Shown: positions 9,302 through 20,620 of the stretch, piece by piece
Layout: each line of letters begins with the position of its first letter
Position numbering within the stretch: the first letter of the stretch is position 1
Program-made: the position numbers and the translations under genes
Assembly (NCBI GenBank): GCA_946537835.1
Contig: CAMNGB010000003.1
Coordinates: 1 to 43,888, forward strand
Length of the DNA stretch: 43,888 bases
Direction of reading: 5' to 3'
From: an uncultured Erysipelotrichaceae bacterium
Lineage (GTDB): Bacteria > Bacillota_I > Bacilli_A > Erysipelotrichales > Erysipelotrichaceae
Notes under the pieces: model-generated
The model's database searches: none
Told to the model about the DNA's origin: nothing
Seen by the model: the letters and a program-made list of their open reading frames with translations, nothing else

Positions 9302-9540
9302 TAAAAAAACGCCCCTGCATAAAGGGACGATAATCAGCCGCGGTGCCACCCTTCTTGTATAAATTGTTTCCCGTGAAACAATTTATACCTCTCATCATTG
9401 CGGATAACGGCCGCAGCCGGAAATGACTGGTTTCACTCCGAGGCGGATTCGGTCTTTTCTGTGCCGGTTTTCATCCTCCACCGGCTTTCTGTCTGCTACA
9501 GTCCAGACGTACTTTTCCTCATCATTGCGTTATAAAAATT
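9302..9540 (-). promoter_or_regulatory. T-box riboswitch leader of serS
   Basis: Minus strand AAGGGTGGCACCGCGG T-box sequence followed by terminator CGTCCCTTTATGCAGGGGCGTTTTTTT; 5' AATGATGAGGA typical of T-box leaders; directly upstream of serS. Confidence 0.93.
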
Positions 9541-9630
9541 AAAACATTGCAAAAATGAATTGTCAAGAATTGACAAAAGTGCTAGTATCTTTAGTGGAAT
9601 ATTACAATCATTTTAGAAACGGACTAAATC

Positions 9631-9840
9631 ATGCCAAAAAAATCACAGTATAAACGCAAACTTGAGTACAACAACACTTACAATCGCAATAACTACAGAT
9701 CCTTTTCTGTACGCTTCAACAACAAATCCGAAACAGACATCATTGAATGGCTGGAAAAGAAGGAATTTGTCAAAGCTTATCTGACCGGTCTGATCAAGGC
9801 CGATATGGAAGCCTCAAAAAATAACGGTGGAACTGACTGA
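9631..9840 (+). CDS. small protein, possible ribbon-helix-helix DNA-binding protein
   Basis: 69 aa; basic N-terminus, strand (YRSFSVRF) followed by two helices. Fold assignment is inference. Confidence 0.55.
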   Translation: MPKKSQYKRKLEYNNTYNRNNYRSFSVRFNNKSETDIIEWLEKKEFVKAYLTGLIKADMEASKNNGGTD

Positions 9841-9849
9841 TAAAGATTG

Positions 9850-9880
9850 AAAGCATTGTCAGTGACAATGCTTTTTTTAT
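9850..9880. terminator. bidirectional terminator between convergent genes
   Basis: AAAGCATTGTCAGTGACAATGCTTTTTTT hairpin. Confidence 0.9.
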
Positions 9881-11349
9881 GGTTTCATTTTTCCTGATCC
9901 GTCTTTGTTGATGATATAGAATGTATTGTCATCCTTATTCTGATAATAGATTCTGTCACCGCTCACACAGATATTTCTTGATTTTTCTTCATTGATCAAT
10001 CGGAATCCGAGACCGTCTGTCTGCAGATATGCCATATATGTATCGCGGGCACCGCTGTATCCGTATATTCCGTCTTCCGTAACATTAATATAGTAGATAT
10101 AGTCGCTGTACAGATCAGTGATTTCGCCGGTTGTCAGATCATAGGAGGTAAAATAGTTCGTTACAAGATCATTGAAATACAGACAGTTTCCGGCAATGGT
10201 CATCCCTTCGACTTTATGATCCAGCATGCACTGAAGATTGTTTCCGTCCATATCGGCCCGGTAAAGATTGCCGTTGTCATCCTGATTGGAAAAATACATA
10301 TAATTGCCGTCCAGACACAGTGAATATGTTTTTTCCAGCGTATTTTCCAGTTTCACATCACGGCCGTCTGTATTCATTGAATACAGATGCAGGGAATCCT
10401 GGCTGTCTTTGTAATAGATTTTGTCACCGATTATCATGACATCTTCCGTCATGCCGTAATGCAGTGTTTCCTCTGCAGTTCCGTCGGTTTTGATTCTTTT
10501 GATGGCCGGATTGACAGAACTGGTATTGAAATAAACATACCCTTCAGAAACGCTGATGCATGCGGCCGGTTCTTCGCTCAGAACCCTGACTCCGCTGCCG
10601 TCCGGATTCATGCGGCATAGTTTATATCCGTCATTGGAACGGTAATAATAGTACGTTCCGTCCGTTGTCATATAGCCGCCGCTCTGCAGATTTCCCTGAG
10701 AATTTCCGACGGTATATGTTTCGGTAATATCCTGACTGATATGATCGGATATGACAGCAGCCGGCTCTGCTGTTCCGGTATCAGCTGTTTCTTCTCCCCC
10801 TTTCGGTTTCATCAGGAAGATTCCGGCAATGACTGCCGCAATGACAGCGATACCGGCAATAATATACAGCATATAATTCTTTTTCTTTGCCGGAACTGCC
10901 GGCTGTTTCATTTCGCTGACAGGAATCTCTGTCTCTATGCCGTCCATCTGATCTTTCAGAGCCCGGCACAGACGATACAGATTATTGATTGACTGTTCCA
11001 TATCACCGTCAATTGCATCAAGCCAGTGCACCGTAGACAGATAATACTTCATTCCGGCAGCCGGTTCTTCCTTTGTCAGACGGAACGGAACGATCGTTAC
11101 TCCTTCACTGACCGCATTGTTGACTTCTCTCAATACCTGTTTCGATATGTTGGAATCCTTTGTAAAAATCAGAACCATGATCTTTGTTTCGGAAATCGCC
11201 CTGATGATGGATTCAGCCCAGTCGGCTCCGGGTGTAATATCGCGCGGTGCATACCAGCAGCGCAGTCCGTTGTTCTCAAAACAGGAACAGACCGCATCAG
11301 CTGTTGTTTTGTCTATGTGCGAATAACTGATAAACACATCGTGATTCAT
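9877..11349 (-). CDS. membrane-spanning TIR-domain receptor with extracellular DUF5050-like beta-propeller
   Basis: 490 aa; N-terminal TIR (MNHDVFISYSHIDKTTADAVCSCFENNGLRCWYAPRDITPGADWAESI...SNISKQVLREVNNAV), single TM (KKKNYMLYIIAGIAVIAAVIAGIFLM), C-terminal repeats of MNPDGSGVR/IKTDGTAEE/MNTDGRDVK/ADMDGNNLQ type. Confidence 0.85.
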   Translation of the reverse strand: MNHDVFISYSHIDKTTADAVCSCFENNGLRCWYAPRDITPGADWAESIIRAISETKIMVLIFTKDSNISKQVLREVNNAVSEGVTIVPFRLTKEEPAAGMKYYLSTVHWLDAIDGDMEQSINNLYRLCRALKDQMDGIETEIPVSEMKQPAVPAKKKNYMLYIIAGIAVIAAVIAGIFLMKPKGGEETADTGTAEPAAVISDHISQDITETYTVGNSQGNLQSGGYMTTDGTYYYYRSNDGYKLCRMNPDGSGVRVLSEEPAACISVSEGYVYFNTSSVNPAIKRIKTDGTAEETLHYGMTEDVMIIGDKIYYKDSQDSLHLYSMNTDGRDVKLENTLEKTYSLCLDGNYMYFSNQDDNGNLYRADMDGNNLQCMLDHKVEGMTIAGNCLYFNDLVTNYFTSYDLTTGEITDLYSDYIYYINVTEDGIYGYSGARDTYMAYLQTDGLGFRLINEEKSRNICVSGDRIYYQNKDDNTFYIINKDGSGKMKP

Positions 11350-11361
11350 AGTGACTCCCTG

Positions 11362-11886
11362 TCAGTCTGTAATTTTGCCTTCGTTCATATCATAGTGAAG
11401 TGTATAGTGTTCACCATTCCAGTTGAATTCCACAACGATAACGGTTCCTTCCTGATGTACTTTGATGTCTTCTGCCCCTCCGGAATATCCTTCCACATGA
11501 CTGAATGCCGCATTGATAGCCTGTTCCATCGGATCAGCTGCCTCTCTGGTTTTCTGAATCACTTCTTCCGGTATATTATGTTCTGTCATTTCGCCGGTAT
11601 ACTGATTGATTTTGCAGAAGTATTCAGTACCTTCAACAGTAAAGCTGATTTTGACATTATCTTCATTATCAGGAACTGAAATATGTACATTGTCTATTTT
11701 GGAAAGTGTCAGGCCCAGCTGATTCATTGACTGATCAAGCATTTCTTCGCTGCTCAGTGCTTTTTTGACTGTTTCCGAAACGGTTTCTTCTGCCGGTTTT
11801 TCGTTTCCTGTCTCCGGTTTCGGACTTCTGCAGGCACTGCACATCAAAACAGATGCCAGTAATAATAAAAGCTTTTTCATTTTCAC
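11362..11886 (-). CDS. probable lipoprotein with two PepSY-like repeats
   Basis: 174 aa; signal peptide MKMKKLLLLLASVLMCSAC; repeats ...VEGTEYFCKINQYTGEMTEH and ...WNGEHYTLHYDMNEGKITD. 12 nt upstream of the TIR gene. Confidence 0.65.
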   Translation of the reverse strand: MKMKKLLLLLASVLMCSACRSPKPETGNEKPAEETVSETVKKALSSEEMLDQSMNQLGLTLSKIDNVHISVPDNEDNVKISFTVEGTEYFCKINQYTGEMTEHNIPEEVIQKTREAADPMEQAINAAFSHVEGYSGGAEDIKVHQEGTVIVVEFNWNGEHYTLHYDMNEGKITD

Positions 11887-11963
11887 TCCCTTCTCTGATT
11901 ATCATTAACAGAGCATTGCTTAATTTCAGTATAGCAATATAAGTTAAAAAAACATGCAGACAT

Positions 11964-12014
11964 ATAAAAACAGATATGAAATACATATCAGAATGCTTTC
12001 ATATCTGTTTTCTG
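11964..12014 (-). terminator. gyrA terminator
   Basis: Long hairpin AAAACAGATATGAAA...TTTCATATCTGTTTTTATATG. Confidence 0.8.
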
Positions 12015-12016
12015 TT

Positions 12017-14506
12017 CTATTCTTCCGTTGTTTCTTCTTCCGTTTCCTCTGCTTCCGGTTCGAGAATGGCAACCGTGGATACCTTCTGATCATCCTTGAC
12101 ATTGATGACCTTGACACCCTGAGCCGAACGGCTGTAGACAGATACCTGCGTCAGCGTAATTCTGATGACAATGCCGGAATCGGTCATGATCATGCAGTCT
12201 TCATCGCCGCTGACTGCTTTCATACATACAAGCGGTCCTGTCTTGTCCGTGACATTGACGGTCTTGACACCCTTGGCACCTCTTGAAGTCATGCGGTAGT
12301 CATCCAGCGGAGACTTTTTGCCGTAGCCTTTTTCGGTAATCGTAAGAATATATCTTCCTTCCGAATCGGTAGCCATGCCGATGACGGTTCCGCCGTCGGT
12401 ATTGAATCCCTTGACGCCTCTGGCAGTACGGCCGAGCGGACGGATATAGTCTTCCTTAAACCTGACAGCCTTGCCGTTGGATCCGGCAATGATAATTTCA
12501 TTGCTGCCGGTCGTTCCTTTGACAAATGCCAGTTCATCATCTTCGGAAAGCCTGATGGCAATCTTGCCATTGCGGTTGATGTTGTAGAATTCGGAGATTT
12601 CCGTTCTCTTTACAATACCGTTCTTTGTCGCAAAGAATAGATATTTTACATTCTCGTCTTCGGTATACGGAACCAGAGCACGGATTTTCTCGTTTCTGTT
12701 CATCTGCAGCAGGTTGATGACCGGAATGCCCTTGCTGGTACGGCTGAATTCAGGCACATTGTATCCCTTCATGCGGAATACCCGGCCGGTGTCGGTAAAT
12801 ACCAGCAGGAAGTCATGTGTCGACATGGAAATGACCTGATCAGTCACATCATCCTTGTTCAGTTCCATTCCCTTGATGCCCTTGCCGCCGCGGTTCTGCA
12901 CACGGTAGGAATCTGTTGTCATGCGCTTGATATAGCCGTTGGCAGAAAGGCTGATCATGATATTCTCAACCGGAATCAGATCTTCGTCTTCCATATCTGC
13001 CGGTGCATCGATGATTTCGGAGCGGCGCGGATTGCTGTATTTATCCTTGATGGCAAGCAGTTCTTCCTTAATGATTTCAAGAACTCTGTGATGATTTGCC
13101 AGAATATCCTTGTAATCGGCAATCTTTACCAGCAGATCCTGATATTCATTTTCGATTTTCTGCCGTTCCAGACCGGTCAGACGGCGGAACTGCATATCAA
13201 GAATTGCCTTGGCCTGGATTTCATCAAGTCCGAAACCTTCCATCAGACGCGGCATTGCCTCATTGGCATCACGGGAATCACGGATCGTATGAATGATGGC
13301 ATCCAGATTGTCTACGGCAATGCGCAGACCTTCCAGGATATGTGCCCTGTCTTCTGCCTTTTTCAGATCATATCTGGTTCTTCTGACAATGACATCTTCC
13401 TGATGGGCAAGATATCCCTTGATCATATCGATCATGCTTGCCTGGCGGGGAATGCCGTTGAACAGAACAACGTTGTTGACGCCGAAGTTCGACTGCAGCG
13501 GCGTCAGCTTGTACAGCTGATTGAGCAGCACTTCCGGCTGAACGTCCTTGCGCAGTTCCATGACAACACGGACACCGTTCATATTGCTGGATTCATCACG
13601 GAGATCGGTAATTCCTTCAATGACCTTGTCCCTGGCAAGAGAGGCAATGCGTTCTATCATGCTGGCCTTGTTGACCATATAGGGAATCTCATAGACAACG
13701 ATTCTCTTCTTGCCGTTCGGCATATCTTCGATATTTGTCTTGGCCCGCATGATGACACTGCCGCGGCCGGTTTCAAATGCCTGACGGATACCGCTTCTTC
13801 CGAGAATATATCCGCCGGTCGGGAAGTCCGGACCTTTGATATATTCCATCAGTTCGGTTGTTGTCATTTCCGGATTGTTCATGACGGCAATGACACCGTC
13901 GATTGTTTCACCGAGGTTATGCGGTGCAACATTGGTAGCCATGCCGACAGCGATACCGGTGGAGCCGTTGACAATCAGATTCGGAAAACGGGCCGGCAGA
14001 ACAGTCGGTTCTGTTTCCTCATTGTCATAGTTCGGTTCCATATCCACGGTTTCCTTGTCCAGATCTCTCAGCATTTCCACTGCAATCTTGGACATTCTGG
14101 CTTCCGTGTAACGCATGGCTGCAGCACCGTCGCCGTCCATGGAACCGAAGTTTCCGTGACCGTCAACAAGTGTTTCGCGCATATTCCAGTTCTGTGCCAT
14201 ATATACCAGGGCACCGTAGATGGAACTGTCACCGTGCGGATGATATTTACCCATCGTGTCACCGACAATACGTGCACACTTGCGGTGCGGCTTGTCAGGA
14301 CCGTTGTTCATTTCATGCATGGCATAGAGAATTCTTCTCTGTACCGGTTTCAGGCCGTCTCTTACATCAGGAAGAGCTCTGGCTACGATTACTGACATGG
14401 AATAGTCAATGAAGTCTCTCTTCATTTCCTCTGTCAGATTTGTTTCGGAAATATGACCCGGATCAAATTTTGTTTCGTCAAATTCCATAAAATCATCAAG
14501 ACCCAT
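12017..14506 (-). CDS. gyrA: DNA gyrase subunit A
   Basis: 829 aa; MSVIVARALPDVRDGLKPVQRRILYAM, MGKYHPHGDSSIYGALVYMAQ, C-terminal GyrA boxes (NRGGKGIKGM, GRTARGVKGF). Confidence 0.98.
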   Translation of the reverse strand: MGLDDFMEFDETKFDPGHISETNLTEEMKRDFIDYSMSVIVARALPDVRDGLKPVQRRILYAMHEMNNGPDKPHRKCARIVGDTMGKYHPHGDSSIYGALVYMAQNWNMRETLVDGHGNFGSMDGDGAAAMRYTEARMSKIAVEMLRDLDKETVDMEPNYDNEETEPTVLPARFPNLIVNGSTGIAVGMATNVAPHNLGETIDGVIAVMNNPEMTTTELMEYIKGPDFPTGGYILGRSGIRQAFETGRGSVIMRAKTNIEDMPNGKKRIVVYEIPYMVNKASMIERIASLARDKVIEGITDLRDESSNMNGVRVVMELRKDVQPEVLLNQLYKLTPLQSNFGVNNVVLFNGIPRQASMIDMIKGYLAHQEDVIVRRTRYDLKKAEDRAHILEGLRIAVDNLDAIIHTIRDSRDANEAMPRLMEGFGLDEIQAKAILDMQFRRLTGLERQKIENEYQDLLVKIADYKDILANHHRVLEIIKEELLAIKDKYSNPRRSEIIDAPADMEDEDLIPVENIMISLSANGYIKRMTTDSYRVQNRGGKGIKGMELNKDDVTDQVISMSTHDFLLVFTDTGRVFRMKGYNVPEFSRTSKGIPVINLLQMNRNEKIRALVPYTEDENVKYLFFATKNGIVKRTEISEFYNINRNGKIAIRLSEDDELAFVKGTTGSNEIIIAGSNGKAVRFKEDYIRPLGRTARGVKGFNTDGGTVIGMATDSEGRYILTITEKGYGKKSPLDDYRMTSRGAKGVKTVNVTDKTGPLVCMKAVSGDEDCMIMTDSGIVIRITLTQVSVYSRSAQGVKVINVKDDQKVSTVAILEPEAEETEEETTEE

Positions 14507-14523
14507 TGTGCGCTCCTCCTTTC

Positions 14524-16509
<1,986 letters not shown>

Positions 16510-16512
16510 TCG

Positions 16513-17601
16513 TTACCTCCGGGCAGTTTCCAGTCTGCCTTGATGGATATAAAACTCTTTATAATGAACATTTTTCATATGTTCCGGTATTTCCGTTGCC
16601 GTAATGACACACTGATAGGTATCATTGACCATTTCCAGAAGCTTCTTCTGACGGCTCATATCCAGTTCCGAAAGCACATCATCCAGCAGAAGCACCGGAC
16701 TCTTTCCTGTTTCGGAGCGGATATATTTCAGCAGGGCCATTTTAAATGCCAGCATGACCATGCGCTTCTGACCCTGGCTGGCTGTCTGGGTCAGATCCTT
16801 TTCATCAATGCGGAAGATCATGTCCTCACGATGGATGCCTGATGTTGAGACGTGATTTTCAAGATCGCGGCTGCGGCATGTACGGTACATGTTCTGCAGT
16901 GTTTCCAGTGTGCATTCTTCCTCATCGATGCAGCATTTATAGCGGATATTGACATTGATGTCATCTTCCGACAGTTCGTGATACAGATCCGTGATCTGAT
17001 GATTGATCCTCTGAATAAAGCTTCTTCTCATTTCGATGATCAGCAGCTGTTCCTTTGCCATCTGTTCATCCAGAATATCCAGATAGGTCTCATCCACGGA
17101 ATGATTCTTCAGAAGACTGTTTCTTTCCCGCAGAAAATTCTGATAGCGGTTCAGTGCCAGAAGATATTTCGAAGAAATCTTCGTAATCTCCTGGTTCATG
17201 ACCTTTCTTCTTTCCTTCGGCATGTCATTGAACAGATACAGATCATCCGGTGAAAAGATGACAACATTGAGAAGACCGATAAAATCCGAAGATTTCTTTA
17301 CCGGATATCTGTTGACAAGCAGTGTCTTTCCGTGCGGATGAATCACCGCTCCGAGTTCCCTGCTTTCTTCACCGTTCCGGAATGTGCATCTGATCTCCGC
17401 AAACGGCATATCTTCCCTGATCAGTTTCTTTTCATTGAGAATCCGGTGTGATCTCGTCAGTGACAGATAGACAATGCTCTCAAGAAGATTTGTCTTTCCC
17501 TGGGCATTCCTGCCGCTGATGACATTCAGTTTCGGATCAAATGCAATTTCAAGATTTTCATAATTCCTGAAATTGCGCAGCTTCAGCGTTTCGATAATCA
17601 T
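16513..17601 (-). CDS. recF: DNA replication/repair protein RecF
   Basis: 362 aa; LKLRNFRNYENL, GRNAQGKTNLLESI, LLLDDVLSELD. Confidence 0.97.
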   Translation of the reverse strand: MIIETLKLRNFRNYENLEIAFDPKLNVISGRNAQGKTNLLESIVYLSLTRSHRILNEKKLIREDMPFAEIRCTFRNGEESRELGAVIHPHGKTLLVNRYPVKKSSDFIGLLNVVIFSPDDLYLFNDMPKERRKVMNQEITKISSKYLLALNRYQNFLRERNSLLKNHSVDETYLDILDEQMAKEQLLIIEMRRSFIQRINHQITDLYHELSEDDINVNIRYKCCIDEEECTLETLQNMYRTCRSRDLENHVSTSGIHREDMIFRIDEKDLTQTASQGQKRMVMLAFKMALLKYIRSETGKSPVLLLDDVLSELDMSRQKKLLEMVNDTYQCVITATEIPEHMKNVHYKEFYIHQGRLETARR

Positions 17602-17801
17602 TCAGATATCTCATACTTTCTGCCGCCGACTGTCACAACATCACCGGGATACAGCTTCCTGCCCCGCCTTTTTTCCGTTTCTCCGTTGACGAGAATTTCA
17701 TTATCGGCAATAAAATATTTTGCCTCCCCGCCGGAAGACACAATATCCTTCATTTTCAGAAACTGCTGCAAGGTTATATAGTTTTTCTGTTCATTGCTCA
17801 T
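17598..17801 (-). CDS. yaaA: S4-domain protein YaaA-type
   Basis: 67 aa S4 domain between dnaN and recF; 4-nt ATGA overlap with recF. Confidence 0.9.
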   Translation of the reverse strand: MSNEQKNYITLQQFLKMKDIVSSGGEAKYFIADNEILVNGETEKRRGRKLYPGDVVTVGGRKYEISE

Positions 17802-17885
17802 TAAAAAAAACTCCCTTTTTCATAACGGTAAAACGTCTTCCTTATTATATTATAAAAGAGCCTTTTTCTCAACTTTTCAGACAAT

Positions 17886-17916
17886 CAAAAAATGGCTGTT
17901 TCAAGCCATTTTTTTA
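17886..17916 (-). terminator. dnaN terminator
   Basis: AAAAAAATGGCTTGAAACAGCCATTTTTTG hairpin on minus strand. Confidence 0.85.
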
Positions 17917-17975
17917 ACTTTTTCATTGTTTTTTTTCAGGCCGGGTTTTCCCATCCGGAAATCGTTGTTTTTTCC

Positions 17976-19094
17976 TCAGTTATAGGTTCTGACCGGCAGT
18001 ACCAGCTGCATGACACTGTCATCTTCCGGACTGGTCAGAATGAACGGTTTCATGTCACCCGTAAAACTGATTCTGATGTTTTCACCCTTGAGTGCCTTGG
18101 CCGCATCCATGACATAATTTCCGGAGAAACTGATATCCAGCGGTTCACCTTCAAAGACAGCTGCCAGATTTTCATGGGATTCGCCGATTTCCTGGCTCTT
18201 GTTGGTAAGAATGACTTCCTCCTGCGTCATCTGCAGGCGGTTGATCGTCATGTTTTCATTCTTGATGAAGGTTGTACGGTCAATGGCACGGATCAGATCG
18301 TAGCGGTTGATATCCAGCGTATAGGAGAATTCCTTCGGAATCAGACGGTCTGTCTCCGGATAGCCGCCGTCCAGCAGTCTTGTCTGCAGGATCATGCACT
18401 CAGAGATGAACTGGGCCTTCTTGTCACTGACGGCAATTTCAATTTCTTCTTCCCTGTTCAGCATGGTTGCCTTGACTTCATTCAGGCTCTTGGCCGGAAT
18501 TGTCACGTTGAATTCCGCATCGGTATCCAGCGGAATGTTCTTCTTGGCAAGACGGTAGGAATCCGTAGCTGTTACATACAGCATATGATCGGCTGTCTTG
18601 AAGTTGACACCGGTCAGAACCGGACGTGTTTCCTTGGCGGATGCCGCAAAGGCTGTCTGTTCGATGATCAGATTCAGATCGGATGAATTCATGGTTACGG
18701 AAGAAGCCGGTCTGGAAAAATCAATTGCCGGATAATCATCCGGTCTCATGCCGTTGATCTTGAACTGTGCGGAGTTTCCGGAAAAACGGGTCAGAGCTCC
18801 GTCAATGATCTCTGCCGTAATTTCATCTGAATCGATTTTCTTGACGATTTCATTAAGATATCTTGATTCAACCAGAATCGCACCTTCTTCGATTACATTC
18901 AGATGATTGTTTTCATCTTTCTTCATTGTATAGAAAATGGACACATCCGCATCGCTGCCTGTAATCAGCAGACTGTCATTGACTGCTTCAAGTCTGATTC
19001 CTCTTAATGCCGGCTGCGGCGAATTCGGAGAAATCGCATGACTGACATTCTGCAGTGCTGTATTCAGTTCGTTTTTGGATACCGTGAATTTCAT
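17976..19094 (-). CDS. dnaN: DNA polymerase III beta clamp
   Basis: 372 aa; MKFTVSKNELNTALQNVSHAIS...; C-terminal VMQLVLPVRTYN. Confidence 0.97.
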   Translation of the reverse strand: MKFTVSKNELNTALQNVSHAISPNSPQPALRGIRLEAVNDSLLITGSDADVSIFYTMKKDENNHLNVIEEGAILVESRYLNEIVKKIDSDEITAEIIDGALTRFSGNSAQFKINGMRPDDYPAIDFSRPASSVTMNSSDLNLIIEQTAFAASAKETRPVLTGVNFKTADHMLYVTATDSYRLAKKNIPLDTDAEFNVTIPAKSLNEVKATMLNREEEIEIAVSDKKAQFISECMILQTRLLDGGYPETDRLIPKEFSYTLDINRYDLIRAIDRTTFIKNENMTINRLQMTQEEVILTNKSQEIGESHENLAAVFEGEPLDISFSGNYVMDAAKALKGENIRISFTGDMKPFILTSPEDDSVMQLVLPVRTYN

Positions 19095-19151
19095 AGCTGT
19101 GAGCCTCCCAGATATATATTAAGTATTTCTAAGTATTATTCTTATTAAGAC

Positions 19152-19246
19152 TGTGGAAACTGTGGAAAACCTGAATATTTCCTTTATTTCCCTGCCTATT
19201 TTAGCATTTCGGACTGTGAATCTGAAGTGGATAAAAATGTGGATTA
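19152..19246. promoter_or_regulatory. DnaA-box cluster between dnaA and dnaN
   Basis: TGTGGAAAC (19152), TGTGGAAAA (19161), AGTGGATAA (19226), TGTGGATTA (19238): reverse complements of TTWTCCACA-like boxes. Confidence 0.8.
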
Positions 19247-20620
19247 AGATACACCGATCTGCTTTTCAATGTCTTCGACAGCTGCCGCAAAGACCTTGTC
19301 CTTATGAATCTGTGTCTCTACTTTCGTACAGGCACTGATAATTGTAGAATGATCCCTGCCGCCGAATTCATCACCGATCTTGATATACGGAAGATCGAGA
19401 AGCTTGCGGCACAGGTAGATGGAAATATGCCGGGCATTGGCAATATTCTTGGTCCTGGTCTTGGAAGTGATCTGCTGGCGTGTCAGACCGTAGTAATCGG
19501 CAACGGTCTTGATGATCTTTTTCGGTGACAGGCCGGTCTTGTCGGATACGACAGCCTGATTTTTCAGGGCATTCATGACCGTTTCAAACTTGATGACACC
19601 GCCGTCCTGCTGGAACTGAATGGCATAGAAAAGAACGCGGTTCCATGCCCCTTCCAGGTCTCTGACATTGCCTGAGAAGTTGCTGGCAATATATGCAAGA
19701 GCTTCCTGTTCGACATCATCCATGCCGTAGCTGTTCTGCTTGATCTTCATTTTCAGAATTGCCATGGATGTTTCGAACTCCGGTGAATCGATTCCCACCG
19801 AAAGACCGCTGGAAAAACGGCTGATCAGACGGTCTTCCAGACCTTTGATTTCCTTCGGCTGTCTGTCGGACGCAATGCAGATCTGTTTGCGGTTGTTGAC
19901 CAGTTCGTTATAGATGGTAAAGAAGATCTCATGGGATTTCTCCTTGCCGGCAAGGAACTGGATATCATCGACCAGGAACAGATCGATCGAATACAGATAC
20001 TGCTTGAAGGCATCGATTTTCCCTTCATGGATCGCATTGACGACATTTTCTACAAACTTCAGTGATTCCGTATAGTAAATCTTTTTGGTCGGATCGGCTT
20101 TTCTGACATAATTGGCAATTGCCATCAGCAGATGAGTCTTTCCCAGACCGGAATTGCCGTAAATAAAGAGAGGATTGAAAAATTTGCCGGGATTGATGGC
20201 ACATGCCAGAGCTGCAGCCTGGCTTTCGCGGTTGCAGTCACCAACGACAAAATTATCAAAAGTCCTCTCCTTCTGGATCGGCATTGACTGAAATTCATTC
20301 TCGTCAAACTGAGGCACCGGATCGATAACCTTCGGAATATTGTTTTCCTGATAGATTTCAACGATCATCGGTACATCGGTATGCAGAACATCGATAAAGG
20401 CAGTGCTGATGATATCAGACTGACTCTGGATGATCTGTTTTGATACAATATTCGGGACCAGCAGGATCGCCTTCTCATCCGTCAGTTCATACAGTGAACA
20501 CGGCGAATAGAAGTTATCGAGGATCTCCGGTTCTATATTCCGGTTGCTGTAGAGGTACTGCAGTACTTTATTCCACACTTCAACCAGATACTGTTCTCTT
20601 CCCTGAGACATGGTACACAA
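19244..20620 (-). CDS. dnaA: chromosomal replication initiator DnaA
   Basis: 458 aa; NPLFIYGNSGLGKTHLLMAI, LFLVDDIQFLAGKEKSHEIFFTIYNEL, C-terminal FGGRDHSTIISACTKVE. Confidence 0.98.
   Translation of the reverse strand: MCTMSQGREQYLVEVWNKVLQYLYSNRNIEPEILDNFYSPCSLYELTDEKAILLVPNIVSKQIIQSQSDIISTAFIDVLHTDVPMIVEIYQENNIPKVIDPVPQFDENEFQSMPIQKERTFDNFVVGDCNRESQAAALACAINPGKFFNPLFIYGNSGLGKTHLLMAIANYVRKADPTKKIYYTESLKFVENVVNAIHEGKIDAFKQYLYSIDLFLVDDIQFLAGKEKSHEIFFTIYNELVNNRKQICIASDRQPKEIKGLEDRLISRFSSGLSVGIDSPEFETSMAILKMKIKQNSYGMDDVEQEALAYIASNFSGNVRDLEGAWNRVLFYAIQFQQDGGVIKFETVMNALKNQAVVSDKTGLSPKKIIKTVADYYGLTRQQITSKTRTKNIANARHISIYLCRKLLDLPYIKIGDEFGGRDHSTIISACTKVETQIHKDKVFAAAVEDIEKQIGVS

Noticed and set aside
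9391-9530. Repeated GCAATGATGAG in the serS leader
   Set aside because: Both copies lie in the T-box leader, where the first matches the usual leader 5' motif; not enough to argue for a separate element.
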